The position numbers were made by a program, and so were the translations under genes. A DNA stretch of 64,000 bases from Streptomyces lavendulae subsp. lavendulae. Its GTDB lineage: Bacteria > Actinomycetota > Actinomycetes > Streptomycetales > Streptomycetaceae. The notes under the pieces were generated by a model. It was not told where the DNA came from. It saw only the letters and a list, made by a program, of their open reading frames with translations, and made no database searches. This document shows positions 49,578-60,719 of this stretch, in pieces. Each line of letters starts with the position of its first letter. The first letter of the stretch is position 1. The stretch lies in assembly GCF_002803845.1 (NCBI RefSeq), contig NZ_CP024985.1, forward strand, positions 4,960,001 through 5,024,000. Direction: 5' to 3'.

Positions 49578-50480
49578 GTGAGCACCGCAGAGCAGCAGCC
49601 CCCCGCGACCCCTTCCGACGCCCTCCTCGGCCCGGCCGACATCCGAGAGCTGGCCGAGGTCCTCGGCGTACGCCCGACGAAGCAGAAGGGGCAGAACTTC
49701 GTCATCGACGCCAACACGGTGCGCCGGATCGTCCGCACCGCCGAGGTGCGCCCGGACGACGTGGTCGTCGAGGTCGGCCCCGGCCTCGGCTCGCTGACGC
49801 TCGCCCTGCTGGAGGCCGCCGACCGGGTGGTCGCCGTGGAGATCGACGACATCCTGGCCGCCGCGCTGCCCGCCACCATCGAGGCGCGGATGCCGCAGAA
49901 GAAGGACCGCTTCGCGCTGGTCCACTCCGACGCGATGCTGGTCACCGAACTGCCCGGCCCGGCGCCGACCGCGCTCGTCGCGAACCTGCCGTACAACGTG
50001 GCCGTCCCGGTGCTGCTGACGATGCTCGACCGGTTCCCGACCATCGAGCGGACCCTCGTCATGGTCCAGGCGGAGGTCGCCGACCGGCTCGCCGCCCGCC
50101 CCGGCAACAAGGTCTACGGCGTCCCCTCGGTCAAGGCCAACTGGTACGCGGACGTCAAGCGGGCCGGGTCCATCGGCCGCAACGTCTTCTGGCCCGCCCC
50201 GAACGTCGACTCCGGACTGGTCTCCCTCGTGCGCCGCGCCGAGCCGGTGAAGACCACCGCCACCAAGGCGGAGGTCTTCGCGGTCGTCGACGCCGCCTTC
50301 GCGCAGCGCCGCAAGGGCCTGCGCGCCGCCCTCGCGGGCTGGGCCGGGTCGGCCGCCGGCGCCGAGGCGGCGCTGGTCGCCGCCGGGGTCGCGCCGCTGG
50401 CCCGCGGCGAGTCCCTCACCGTGGAGGAGTTCGCGGCGATCGCCGAGCACAAGCCCGCCGCCGAGAGGCCCGCCCTGTGA
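49578..50480 (+). CDS. rsmA: 16S rRNA (adenine1518/1519-N6)-dimethyltransferase
   Basis: A 300-residue KsgA-family enzyme that dimethylates two adjacent adenines of helix 45 in the small ribosomal subunit. Motifs: KQKGQNFVIDANTVRRIVR, SAM-binding VEVGPGLGSLTLALLE, VAVEIDD, catalytic NLPYNVAVP, then PAPNVDSGLVSLVRR and a helical C-terminal domain. Lack of KsgA confers kasugamycin resistance. GTG start. The stop overlaps the ispE GTG by 4 nt, a conserved coupling. Confidence 0.96.
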   Translation: MSTAEQQPPATPSDALLGPADIRELAEVLGVRPTKQKGQNFVIDANTVRRIVRTAEVRPDDVVVEVGPGLGSLTLALLEAADRVVAVEIDDILAAALPATIEARMPQKKDRFALVHSDAMLVTELPGPAPTALVANLPYNVAVPVLLTMLDRFPTIERTLVMVQAEVADRLAARPGNKVYGVPSVKANWYADVKRAGSIGRNVFWPAPNVDSGLVSLVRRAEPVKTTATKAEVFAVVDAAFAQRRKGLRAALAGWAGSAAGAEAALVAAGVAPLARGESLTVEEFAAIAEHKPAAERPAL

Positions 50481-51430
50481 ACGCCCGCACGACGGGCGCC
50501 GACGTGACGGACACCCGTACGGCGGGCCCCGGCGCGGGCGTGACCGTACGGGTCCCCGCGAAGGTCAACGTCCAGCTGGCGGTGGGCGCGGCCCGCCCCG
50601 ACGGCTTCCACGACCTGGCCAGCGTCTTCCTGGCCGTCTCCCTCTTCGACGAGGTGACGGCGACCCCGGCCGACGCCCTGACCGTCACCTGCTCCGGCCC
50701 GGACGCCGACCAGGTCCCCCTGGACCGTACGAACCTCGCGGCCCGCGCCGCCGAGGTGCTCGCCGCCCGCGCCGGGATCTCCCCGGACGTGCACCTCCAC
50801 ATCGCGAAGAACATCCCCGTCGCGGGCGGCATGGCCGGCGGCAGCGCGGACGGCGCGGCGGCGCTGCTGGCCTGCGACGCGCTGTGGGGACTCGACACCC
50901 CGCGCGAGGACCTCCTCGCCCTTTGCGCGGAACTGGGCAGCGACGTCCCCTTCAGCCTGGTGGGCGGCGCCGCGCTCGGCACCGGACGCGGCGAGCTGCT
51001 GACGCCCGTCGAGGCGGGGACCTTCCACTGGGTGTTCGCCGTCGCGCACGGGGGCCTGTCCACCCCCTCGGTGTTCCGCGAGTTCGACCGGCTGACCGAG
51101 GGCGTCGACGTACCCGTCCCGCAGGCCTCCCCGGTCCTGCTCGCCGCGCTCGCCTCCGGCGACCCGGACGCGCTTGCCGCCGCCCTGGCCAACGACCTCC
51201 AGCCGGCGGCGCTCTCGCTGCGCCCGCAGCTGGCCGCCACCCTCGCGGCGGGCGCCGACGCGGGGGCGCTGGCCGGGCTGGTGTCGGGCTCCGGGCCCAC
51301 CACCGCCTTCCTGGTCCGCGATCCGGAGTCGGCCCAGAAGGTCGCCGCGGCCCTCGAAGCGTCCGGCACCTGCCGGGCCACCCGGATCACCGCCTCCCCG
51401 GCCCCCGGGGCGACGGTGGTCCCCGCCTGA
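50477..51430 (+). CDS. ispE: 4-diphosphocytidyl-2-C-methyl-D-erythritol kinase
   Basis: A 317-residue GHMP kinase of the MEP pathway to isoprenoid precursors (feeding undecaprenyl phosphate, quinones and terpenes). Motif 1 VRVPAKVNVQLAVGAARPDG, the ATP-binding NIPVAGGMAGGSADGAAALL and motif 3 LVSGSGPTTAFLV are present. GTG start overlapping the rsmA stop. A perfect hairpin terminator follows, ending the unit. Confidence 0.95.
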   Translation: MNARTTGADVTDTRTAGPGAGVTVRVPAKVNVQLAVGAARPDGFHDLASVFLAVSLFDEVTATPADALTVTCSGPDADQVPLDRTNLAARAAEVLAARAGISPDVHLHIAKNIPVAGGMAGGSADGAAALLACDALWGLDTPREDLLALCAELGSDVPFSLVGGAALGTGRGELLTPVEAGTFHWVFAVAHGGLSTPSVFREFDRLTEGVDVPVPQASPVLLAALASGDPDALAAALANDLQPAALSLRPQLAATLAAGADAGALAGLVSGSGPTTAFLVRDPESAQKVAAALEASGTCRATRITASPAPGATVVPA

Positions 51431-51442
51431 CGGGCGGCTACT

Positions 51443-51470
51443 CAGGGCGCGGATGAGTATCCGCGCCCTG
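51443..51470 (+). terminator. terminator after ispE
   Basis: A perfect 12-bp stem CAGGGCGCGGAT (51443-51454) / ATCCGCGCCCTG (51459-51470) with loop GAGT. Confidence 0.85.
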
Positions 51471-51504
51471 TCGGCGGCCCGGCGCCGCGCGGGACCGTGG
51501 GGGC

Positions 51505-52845
51505 ATGACAGTCAGCGCGCGCGCCATGGCCGCGGCCACGCCCACCGCCCGGGACCGCTACGTCGACCTGCTCCGGGTCGCCTCCCTCGCCACCGTGGTC
51601 CTCGGCCACTGGCTGATGGCCGCGGTCAGCGGGGACGGCATAGGGAACCTGCTCGCCCTCGTCCCCCCGCTCCAGGTCCTCACCTGGGCCCTCCAGGTCA
51701 TGCCGGTGTTCTTCTTCGTCGGCGGGTTCTCCCACGCCCTGTCCTACCGGTCCCTGGAGCGCAGGTACCCCGGCCGGCCCGGGTACGCCGTCTTCCTGCG
51801 CGCCCGGCTGCGCCGACTGCTGCGGCCCACCCTGGTGTTCGTCCTGGTCTGGGCCGCCCTCGCGCTGGCCGTGCAGCTCGCCGGGCACGGCGGCGGCCGG
51901 CTGACCGGCGCCGCGCTGCGCACCGTCACGCAGCCGCTGTGGTTCATCGGGATCTACCTCGCCATGGTCGCCCTCACCCCGCCGCTGCTGAGGCTGCACG
52001 CCCGCCACGGCTGGGCCGCGTTCGCCGCGCTGGCCGGGGCGGCCGCGCTGGTCGACGTACTGCGCTTCGCGCTCGGGGTCCCGTACGTGGAGTTCCTGAA
52101 CTTCGCCCTCGTCTGGCTCGCCGTGCACCAGCTCGGCTTCCTGCGCGCCGACGGCCGGATCACCCGGCCCGCCCTCCTCGGGGCCGCCGGTCTGGCCGGC
52201 GCGGTCCTGCTGGTGGCCTTCGGCCCGTACCCGCTGTCCATGGTCGGGATGCCCGGCGAGAAGGTGTCCAACATGGCCCCGCCCACCCTCGCCCTGCTCT
52301 GCCACGGCATGTGGCTGGTCGGTGCGGTCCAGCTGCTCGCCCGCCCCGCCGGCGCCTGGCTGGCCCGGCCCCGCGTCTGGCACGGGGTGGTCGCCGCGAA
52401 CGGGGTCGCCATGACCGCCTTCCTGTGGCACCTCACCGCCATGCTCGGCGTGTACGCGGGCCAGCTCCTGCTCGGCATGACCCTCCCGGAGCCGGCCACC
52501 GGCGCCTGGTGGGTGCAGGTACCGGTGCGTATCCTGCTCGCCGCGGCCCTGACCGCCCTCCTCGTGGCCTGCTTCCGCCGCTTCGAGGCCCCGGGCGCGG
52601 CCGCCCGCGGCGCCGTCCGCGAGGAGGGACCCGGCAGCGGACCGGTCGCCGCCGCCGGGATCACCCTGTGCCTGCTGGGGATCCTGGGCCTGTCGATGAC
52701 CGGTCTCGGCGGTCTCCTCCAGGGCCACAGCGCCGTCCTGATCGCCCTTCCGGTCACCGCGCCCGCCGCCATCGGCATGGCCGTCGGAGGCGCCTTGCTG
52801 GTGGAACGGTCGGGGTCCGCCCGGAGGGTTAGGCTGAGGGGCTGA
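51505..52845 (+). CDS. acyltransferase family 3 membrane protein
   Basis: A 446-residue protein with about ten membrane helices. Family features are RYVDLLRVASLATVVLGHWL near the N-terminus (the catalytic-region Arg and His), FFFVGGFSHALSYRSL, LWFIGIYLAMVALTPPLL and TAFLWHLTAMLGVY. Such enzymes O-acylate sugars, peptidoglycan or secondary metabolites with acyl groups carried across the membrane. The acceptor is unknown; nothing nearby defines it. ATG at 51505, shortly after the ispE terminator, so it has its own promoter. It ends 28 bp before the ABC-F gene. Confidence 0.88.
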   Translation: MTVSARAMAAATPTARDRYVDLLRVASLATVVLGHWLMAAVSGDGIGNLLALVPPLQVLTWALQVMPVFFFVGGFSHALSYRSLERRYPGRPGYAVFLRARLRRLLRPTLVFVLVWAALALAVQLAGHGGGRLTGAALRTVTQPLWFIGIYLAMVALTPPLLRLHARHGWAAFAALAGAAALVDVLRFALGVPYVEFLNFALVWLAVHQLGFLRADGRITRPALLGAAGLAGAVLLVAFGPYPLSMVGMPGEKVSNMAPPTLALLCHGMWLVGAVQLLARPAGAWLARPRVWHGVVAANGVAMTAFLWHLTAMLGVYAGQLLLGMTLPEPATGAWWVQVPVRILLAAALTALLVACFRRFEAPGAAARGAVREEGPGSGPVAAAGITLCLLGILGLSMTGLGGLLQGHSAVLIALPVTAPAAIGMAVGGALLVERSGSARRVRLRG

Positions 52846-52873
52846 TCCACACCCCTTCCCTGGAGCGCGTCTG

Positions 52874-54673
<1,800 letters not shown>

Positions 54674-54718
54674 GGAAGCGCCCCGCGGGGCGTCGAGCGG
54701 CGCGGTAACGGCCGAGTC

Positions 54719-54761
54719 ACGGGCCGGTCCGACCTTGGGAACAGGGGTCCGACCGGCCCGT
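54719..54761 (+). terminator. terminator after the ABC-F gene
   Basis: ACGGGCCGGTC (54719-54729) pairs with GACCGGCCCGT (54751-54761), an 11-bp stem with a 21-nt loop. Confidence 0.65.
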
Positions 54762-54858
54762 CGCATGTCGGCCACGGGTGATAGAAAGAGTCGGTTCTTT
54801 CCGCCCCGTGACCCCCGACCCGCAGATTCCCACCGCCTGACGCCGAAGGTATGCGCTG

Positions 54859-56535
54859 ATGACCGAGCCGCCCCAGCCGCCGAACCAGCCGCCGACACCG
54901 TCCGGTTACGGCCATCTCCCGGGGCCGCCCCAGCAGGGTTACGGATACCCGCCGCAGGGCGCCAACCCGTACGCCCAGCAGCCGGAGCAGCAGCCGCAGC
55001 AGCCTCCGCAGCCCCCCACGGTCCCGCAGGGGGGCTACGCCTTCCCGCCGCCCGGAGCGCCCGCCGGATCGCCCACCGTGGCGTTCCCCGGTGCGCCGGT
55101 CCCCGGCGGGCCGGCCCGCGGGCGGCGGACGGCGGTCGTGGTCGCCGCGGCCGTCGCGGGCGTGCTCGTACTCGGCACGGGCGCCTGGTTCGCCTTCGCG
55201 GGGGACGACGGCGCGGACCCGAAGAAGCCGGTCGCGCAGGGCTCCACGCCCGCCGACCAGAAGCCCTCGGGCTCCCCGTCCGTGGACGTCGGCGACGGCT
55301 CCGGCAACGGCGGCCCGGACAAGACCGACCTCAACGCGGGCCGCAAGTCCGGTGAGGACAAGGCCCTGTGGCTCAAGACCTCCACCCTCCAGGGGCCCGG
55401 CGCGGGCATCCCGACCAAGGGCCAGTGGGTGGTCGGCGACACCGTCGTCAAGACCGTCGACAAGAGCTTCGTCGGCTACGCCGTGACCGACGGCAAGGAG
55501 AAGTGGAAGCTGGACGTCCGCACCGAGATCTGCGGACTCACCGGCCAGACCACCCCCGACGGCAAGACGGTCGTCGTCGTCAGGGACGGCGAGGGGTCCA
55601 CCGCGACCTGCGACCAGATGAAGCTCGTCGACCTCAAGGCGGGCAAGGAGGTCTGGACGAAGCAGGTCCAGAAGGAAGGCCTCTTCGACACGGCGGGCGA
55701 CGCCACGCTCGCCTTCACCGGCGACACCATCGTCGTCAGCCGCATGGGCGGCACCGCCGCCTACCGGCTCGGCACCGGCGAGCGGCTCTTCTCCGGCTCC
55801 GGCCCCGAGGGCTGCCAGCCGCGCGCCTACGCCGCCGGCAACGGCAAGCTGATCGGCGTCGCCACCTGCCAGGACGCCGACCACACCACCGAGGTCCAGG
55901 ACGCGGACCCGGTGACCGGAAAGAAGACCTGGTCCTACCGCCTTCCCAAGGGCTACGACGTCAACGCGGTGTACTCGGTCAACCCGACCGTCATCGACGC
56001 CTCGAACCGGGACACCAAACAGCGCGCCATCATCTCCCTCGGGAACGACGGACAGAAGCGCGCCAGTATGTCCGCCCCGGGCAACTTCGCCCTCAACTGC
56101 GGCGGCTACAGCACCTCCGAGGGCCTGCAGAACTGCGGCGACAGCGCCGTCGACGGCGACACCCTGTACCTGGCCACGGGCAACGAAGCGGGCGGCAACA
56201 ACGAGATCGTCGCCTTCGACCTCGCCAGCGGCAAGGCCAAATGGCGCACCGCGGCCGGGGACAAGAGGAACTACATCCCGCTCAAGGCCGGGAACGGGCA
56301 GCTGACGGTCTACCGGACCGGCGCCCTGGACGAGCCCGGCGAGATCGTCTCGCTGGCGGTGGGCGACGGCAAGCCCAAGGTGCTCCTGAGCCTGCCCTCG
56401 GGACCCGCCGCGAAGATCGAGGGCTCCTTCCTGTTCGCGAAGCGGTCCTACGAGGGCGGCCGTTTCTTCCTGTCGACGACCAGGCTGAACGGCGACGGCA
56501 AGGACGAGAAGCTCCTGATGGCATTCGGCAAGTGA
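54859..56535 (+). CDS. membrane-anchored PQQ-like beta-propeller protein (paralogue 1)
   Basis: A 558-residue type II membrane protein. A cytoplasmic Pro/Gln/Gly/Tyr-rich segment (residues 1-85, with GYGYPPQ-type repeats), one helix (TAVVVAAAVAGVLVLGTGAW), and an external domain of about 440 residues built of PQQ/WD-like blades, recognisable by repeated D-x-x-x-G-K-x-x-W (DGKEKWKLD, AGKEVWTKQV, TGKKTWSYRL, SGKAKWRTAA). Cysteines in matched pairs suggest disulfides. It probably binds a ligand or protein outside the cell; no enzyme motif is seen. GAAGG is 9 nt before the ATG. Paired with the next gene. Confidence 0.85.
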   Translation: MTEPPQPPNQPPTPSGYGHLPGPPQQGYGYPPQGANPYAQQPEQQPQQPPQPPTVPQGGYAFPPPGAPAGSPTVAFPGAPVPGGPARGRRTAVVVAAAVAGVLVLGTGAWFAFAGDDGADPKKPVAQGSTPADQKPSGSPSVDVGDGSGNGGPDKTDLNAGRKSGEDKALWLKTSTLQGPGAGIPTKGQWVVGDTVVKTVDKSFVGYAVTDGKEKWKLDVRTEICGLTGQTTPDGKTVVVVRDGEGSTATCDQMKLVDLKAGKEVWTKQVQKEGLFDTAGDATLAFTGDTIVVSRMGGTAAYRLGTGERLFSGSGPEGCQPRAYAAGNGKLIGVATCQDADHTTEVQDADPVTGKKTWSYRLPKGYDVNAVYSVNPTVIDASNRDTKQRAIISLGNDGQKRASMSAPGNFALNCGGYSTSEGLQNCGDSAVDGDTLYLATGNEAGGNNEIVAFDLASGKAKWRTAAGDKRNYIPLKAGNGQLTVYRTGALDEPGEIVSLAVGDGKPKVLLSLPSGPAAKIEGSFLFAKRSYEGGRFFLSTTRLNGDGKDEKLLMAFGK

Positions 56536-56578
56536 ACGAGTCCACCGAGCCGCCGACCGAGAGGCAGCAGTACCCCAG

Positions 56579-58357
56579 ATGAGCACCCCGAACACCCCGC
56601 CCCCGCCGAACCAGCCGCCCTCCGGCGGCTTCGGCGCGCCCCCGCCGGTCCCGCCGGCCGGCCCGCAGCCGCCGGTGCAGCCGCCGGTCCCGCCGACCGT
56701 CCCGCAGCCGCAGGCCCAGCCGCCGGCCGGCGCGCCGGCGCAGCCGGGCTACGGCTACCCGCAGCCCGGTTACGGCTACCAGCAGCCCCAGCAGCCGCCG
56801 CAGCCCGGTTACGGGTACCCGCAGCAGCCGCAGCCCGGCTACGGCTACCCGCAGCAGCCCCCCACCCTGCAGGCCCCGGCGCAGCCCGGCCCGCCCGCGG
56901 GCGGCGGCGGTGCGCAGCGCAACCAGCTGATGATCATCGGTGCGGCGCTGCTGGCCGTGGTCCTCATCATCGGCGGCGGCTTCTGGTACCTCTCCGGCGA
57001 CGAGGACAAGGGCGGCGGCACCCAGCCGACCGCCGACGGCGGCGCCAGCGGTTCCCCTGACGGCAACAAGCCCCCGGCACCCGGGGGCGGCGGCACGGAG
57101 AAGCCCCCGGCCAACCCCAAGTCGAGGACGCTGGTCAACGTGGCCAGCCCGACCCCGCCCGACGTGGTCTCCGTCGACGGTTCCTGGCTGACCGACACCA
57201 CCTACGTCAAGTCGGACATCGCGAAGGTGGTCGGCTACAACCTCGTCGACGGCGGCAAGAAGTGGGAGATCCCGCTCCCCGCCAACGTCTGCGGCGCCAC
57301 CAAGCACATCAGCGACAACAAGACGGCCATCCTCTTCCAGGAGGGCCAGGCCACCGACGCCAACAAGTACCCCCAGTGCACCCAGGTCGGCGTCATCGAC
57401 CTGAACACCGGCAAGCTCGTGTGGTCGGCCACCGCCAAGTCCACCACCGGCGGCGACAAGCCCGTGGCCTTCACCGAGGTCACCCTCAGCGGCCAGACCG
57501 TCGCCGCGGGCGGGCTCAGCGGCGGCGCCGCCTGGAACCTCGCCGACGGCAAGTCCCTGTGGTCCCCGAAGGTCGACGGCGAGGGCTGCTACGACCTCGG
57601 CTACGCGGGCGGCGAGGCCCTCGCCGTGCTGCGCAAGTGCGGCCGGATCCCCAACCAGAGCCTGCTCGCGCAGTCCCTCGACCCCGCCACCGGCGCGCCG
57701 AAGTCCTCGTACAAGCTCTCGCCCGGCATCGAGTGGGCGGGCATCATCTCCACGAAGCCGCTCATCGTCGCGGCCAATGTGGGCAACACGGCCAAGAACG
57801 CCACCAACGTCAGCGACCTGTTCGTGGTGGACGACGCCGGCCAGCTGAAGTCCCACATCGCGCTGTCGGGCGGCAACTACGCGCCCAAGTGCCCCGCCAC
57901 CGAGGTCGAGCAGTGCTCGAACATGGTCGTCGGCAACGGCAAGGTGTACATGCCCTCGTACGAGCACCAGGGTTCGGCCTCCGTCGGCCGCACCAACGAG
58001 ATCGTCTCCTTCGACCTGGAGACCGGCAAGGCCACGGCCGACCGCGCCGACGCGGGCGAGCGGTACACCATGTACCCGCTGCGGATGGACGGTCCGAACA
58101 TCATCGCCTACAAGGTCCCGCCGTACGACGGGGGCGGCCGGGTCGTCAGCATCGACGGCCGGACGATGAAGGAGACCCTCCTGATGCAGAACCCGGCGGA
58201 GAAGACGAGCCAGCGCACCGAGACGAGCTTCTCGCTCGACTACTCGGAGTTCCGCTACCACAACGGTCACCTCTTCATCTCCCGCACCATGGCCCGCAAG
58301 CCCTACTCCGACAAGGGCGACCCGGAGTACCTCTTCGCCTCGTTCATCGCGAACTGA
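56579..58357 (+). CDS. membrane-anchored PQQ-like beta-propeller protein (paralogue 2)
   Basis: A 592-residue paralogue of the preceding product with the same architecture: Pro-rich cytoplasmic repeat region with PGYGYPQ repeats (to about residue 115), one helix (QLMIIGAALLAVVLIIGGGF), a Gly/Pro linker, and a propeller with DGGKKWEIP, TGKLVWSAT, DGKSLWSPK blades and a signature YPLRMDGPNIIAYK shared in form with YIPLKAGNGQLTVYR of its neighbour. Gap 43 bp with GAGAGG upstream of the ATG, so the two form an operon. The strong perfect terminator downstream ends the unit. Confidence 0.85.
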   Translation: MSTPNTPPPPNQPPSGGFGAPPPVPPAGPQPPVQPPVPPTVPQPQAQPPAGAPAQPGYGYPQPGYGYQQPQQPPQPGYGYPQQPQPGYGYPQQPPTLQAPAQPGPPAGGGGAQRNQLMIIGAALLAVVLIIGGGFWYLSGDEDKGGGTQPTADGGASGSPDGNKPPAPGGGGTEKPPANPKSRTLVNVASPTPPDVVSVDGSWLTDTTYVKSDIAKVVGYNLVDGGKKWEIPLPANVCGATKHISDNKTAILFQEGQATDANKYPQCTQVGVIDLNTGKLVWSATAKSTTGGDKPVAFTEVTLSGQTVAAGGLSGGAAWNLADGKSLWSPKVDGEGCYDLGYAGGEALAVLRKCGRIPNQSLLAQSLDPATGAPKSSYKLSPGIEWAGIISTKPLIVAANVGNTAKNATNVSDLFVVDDAGQLKSHIALSGGNYAPKCPATEVEQCSNMVVGNGKVYMPSYEHQGSASVGRTNEIVSFDLETGKATADRADAGERYTMYPLRMDGPNIIAYKVPPYDGGGRVVSIDGRTMKETLLMQNPAEKTSQRTETSFSLDYSEFRYHNGHLFISRTMARKPYSDKGDPEYLFASFIAN

Positions 58358-58375
58358 CGCGAACCGAGCCGTGCC

Positions 58376-58409
58376 GAAGCCCCCGGAAGGTCAGCCTTCC
58401 GGGGGCTTC
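58376..58409 (+). terminator. perfect hairpin terminator after the propeller genes
   Basis: A 15-bp perfect stem (GAAGCCCCCGGAAGG with its complement) and TCAG loop, 19 bp after the stop. Confidence 0.88.
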
Positions 58410-58471
58410 TCGCGGTAACCGGCACGCTCCGTCGAACAAGCGTGTAGCTTGCCGGGTCAGAAGGATCTGGG

Positions 58472-59188
58472 GTGGGAGCCTTGATGGGCGTACGGGTCAT
58501 GGTGGTCGACGAGCACCGGCTGCTGGCCGAGGCGCTCGCCTCGGCCCTGAAACTGCGCGGGCACCGGGTGCTCGCGGCGGCCGCACCGGCGGCGGGTGCC
58601 GCCGAACTGGTCATCGGCCGCGCCCCGGAGGTGTGCCTGTTCGGCACCGCCACCCCCGCCGAGCCCGGGGTCTTCGAGCCCGTCGCGCGGATCAGGCGGG
58701 AGCGCCCGCAGATCGCCGTCGTGGTCCTCGGGCCGGTGCCGAACCCGCGGGGGATCGCCGCGGCCTTCGCCTCCGGCGCCTGCGGCTACGTACGCCAGGA
58801 CGAGCGCATCGAGGGAGTGGAGCGGGCCCTGGCCAAGGCGCGGGCCGGGGAGGTCGCCATCTCCCCGCAGCTGCTCCAGGGGGCCTTCGCGGAGCTGCTC
58901 AACCCCGCCGCCCAGCCCGACGACGAGGGCAGCCGGCTGCTGCGGCTGCTCACGCCCCGGGAGGTGGAGGTGCTGGTACGGGTCGCGGAGGGCGAGGACA
59001 CCCGGCTGATCGCCGCCGGGATGGCCATCGCGCCGAGTACCGCCCGTACGCACGTGCAGCGGGTGCTGATGAAGCTGGGCGTCGGCTCCCGGCTGGAGGC
59101 GGCCGCGCTGGCCGCCCGTACCGGGCTGCTGGACCGGGCGGTGTTCCCCGCGCCGGAGCCGGTGGCGCAGGGCCCGGCCGGGCGGTGA
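58472..59188 (+). CDS. orphan LuxR/NarL-type regulator with degenerate receiver
   Basis: A 238-residue protein with an N-terminal receiver-like domain (VRVMVVDEHRLLAEALASAL) and a C-terminal LuxR HTH (LTPREVEVLVRVAEGEDTRL, IAAGMAIAPSTARTHVQRVL). In the receiver the phospho-acceptor position is missing: the strand normally ending in Asp (LLD) reads VCLFG, and the conserved Lys is Arg (GYVRQD). It is thus probably not controlled by phosphorylation. No histidine kinase is adjacent. The GTG at 58472 has AAGGA upstream; ATG 58484 is an alternative. galE follows 97 bp downstream on the same strand. Confidence 0.88.
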   Translation: MGALMGVRVMVVDEHRLLAEALASALKLRGHRVLAAAAPAAGAAELVIGRAPEVCLFGTATPAEPGVFEPVARIRRERPQIAVVVLGPVPNPRGIAAAFASGACGYVRQDERIEGVERALAKARAGEVAISPQLLQGAFAELLNPAAQPDDEGSRLLRLLTPREVEVLVRVAEGEDTRLIAAGMAIAPSTARTHVQRVLMKLGVGSRLEAAALAARTGLLDRAVFPAPEPVAQGPAGR

Positions 59189-59285
59189 GTCCGGCGGAAC
59201 CGGGATTTCCCCGGAAGCGTGGAATCCGGTAAGTCAGAGTCAGTGCACGCGCGCCCGTGCGCGTCCGCGAGAGGTTGGAGTGCGA

Positions 59286-60245
59286 GTGAGCAAGTACCTG
59301 GTCACCGGTGGGGCCGGATATGTGGGCGGCGTCGTGGCCGCCCATCTCCTGGAGGCCGGCCACGAGGTGACCGTCCTCGACAACCTCTCCACCGGCTTCG
59401 GCGAGGGGGTCCCCGCCGGCGCGACCCTGGTCAACGCCCGCATCCAGGACGCCGCGGAGCACCTGGACGCCTCCTACGACGCGGTGCTGCACTTCGCGGC
59501 GTCCTCGCAGGTCGGCGAGTCCGTGGTCAACCCCGGCAAGTACTGGGACAACAACGTCGGCGGCACCCTCGCCCTGCTGACCGCGATGCGGGAGGCGGGG
59601 GTGCGCCGCCTGATCTTCTCCTCCACGGCGGCCACCTACGGGGAGCCCGCGGACGGCCCGCTGACGGAGACCTCCGCGACCGCCCCGACCAACCCCTACG
59701 GTGCCTCGAAGCTGGCCGTCGACCACATGATCGCGGGAGAGTGCGCGGCGCACGGCCTCGCCGCCGTCTCGCTGCGCTACTTCAACGTGGCCGGAGCCTA
59801 CGGCGAGTTCGGCGAGCGGCACGACCCGGAGACGCACCTGATCCCGCTGGTCCTCCAGGTGGCGCTGGGGGAGCGCGAGTCCATCGCGGTGTTCGGCGAG
59901 GACTACCCCACCCCGGACGGCACCTGCGTGCGCGACTACATCCACGTGGCCGACCTGGCGGAGGCCCACCTCTCCGCGCTGCGCGTCGCGGCGGAGGGCG
60001 AGCACCTGATCTGCAACCTCGGCAACGGCAGCGGGTTCTCCGTCCGCGAGGTCATCGAGACGGTCCGCAAGGTCACCGGCCGGGACATCCCCGAGACGGT
60101 CGGCCCGCGGCGGGCCGGCGACCCGGCGGTACTGGTCGCCTCCGCGCGCACCGCGCAGGAGCGCCTCGGCTGGACCCCGACCCGCTCGGACCTCACCCGC
60201 ATCGTGACGGACGCCTGGAACTTCGCCCGCGCACAGCGTTCCTGA
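59286..60245 (+). CDS. galE: UDP-glucose 4-epimerase
   Basis: A 319-residue extended SDR that interconverts UDP-glucose and UDP-galactose. The NAD motif GGAGYVGG is at residue 8, Ser (SSTAATYG) and catalytic YGASK at about 138, FNVAGAYGEFGERHDPETHL, and the C-terminal DGTCVRDYIHVADLA and GWTP are typical of GalE. Start GTG 59286 (VSKYLVTGG); a GTG six bases upstream (59280) would add two residues. Its substrate is supplied by the galU product encoded 43 kb upstream. A strong terminator follows. Confidence 0.94.
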   Translation: MSKYLVTGGAGYVGGVVAAHLLEAGHEVTVLDNLSTGFGEGVPAGATLVNARIQDAAEHLDASYDAVLHFAASSQVGESVVNPGKYWDNNVGGTLALLTAMREAGVRRLIFSSTAATYGEPADGPLTETSATAPTNPYGASKLAVDHMIAGECAAHGLAAVSLRYFNVAGAYGEFGERHDPETHLIPLVLQVALGERESIAVFGEDYPTPDGTCVRDYIHVADLAEAHLSALRVAAEGEHLICNLGNGSGFSVREVIETVRKVTGRDIPETVGPRRAGDPAVLVASARTAQERLGWTPTRSDLTRIVTDAWNFARAQRS

Positions 60246-60277
60246 CCCGAGCGGCGCACCCCGCCCCCGGTCCCCGC

Positions 60278-60310
60278 CGCGCCCCCGCCCGTACTCCGGG
60301 CGGGGGCGCG
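60278..60310 (+). terminator. terminator after galE
   Basis: A 14-bp perfect GC stem CGCGCCCCCGCCCG / CGGGCGGGGGCGCG with a 5-nt loop. Confidence 0.8.
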
Positions 60311-60719
60311 CGTGCTGTGCGCGGGTGCGCCGTGCGGGCGTCGCGCGCGGGCGCTCGGCGTGCGTACGCCGGGTGAAATGCCCCTCGTGCAACTGCCCGT
60401 GGCACACACCGGTCGGAATTCCGCCCCAGAGCCTTGCGGACAGATGAATTCAAGCCATCGATAGCTCCGTTGAGGACCCTCCCACCGGAAAATCCCTCGA
60501 AAAACTTCTGCTATTCGGCCAACCACGAGACAGGACCCGCTCTACGCTGATGCGTGACACCGGTGGGGGCCGGTGTTGATTCAGGGGTCGAGACACGTCG
60601 GGTACGGCGTCCGGTCCGGGGTAGTGCACAGATGTCGCGGCGGCGGCCGCGGCGGCAGTGGGCCACCCGGTCCGGGCGTCGTACCCGTAGTCGTCCGTTC
60701 CCCGACCCTTGGGGGTTTT
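60311..60719 (+). promoter_or_regulatory. gene-free upstream region of the second LuxR-type gene
   Basis: The stretch has lower G+C between about 60400 and 60550. It contains a small hairpin ACACCGG/CCGGTGT (60557-60563 with 60570-60576) and a possible -10 TACGCT near 60543. I see no credible coding frame on either strand. A long 5' UTR of the regulator is possible. Confidence 0.35.

Noticed and set aside
60193..60453. Small open frame on the minus strand after galE
   Set aside because: Arg/Ala-rich translation without family resemblance, crosses the galE terminator and has no convincing ribosome-binding site.
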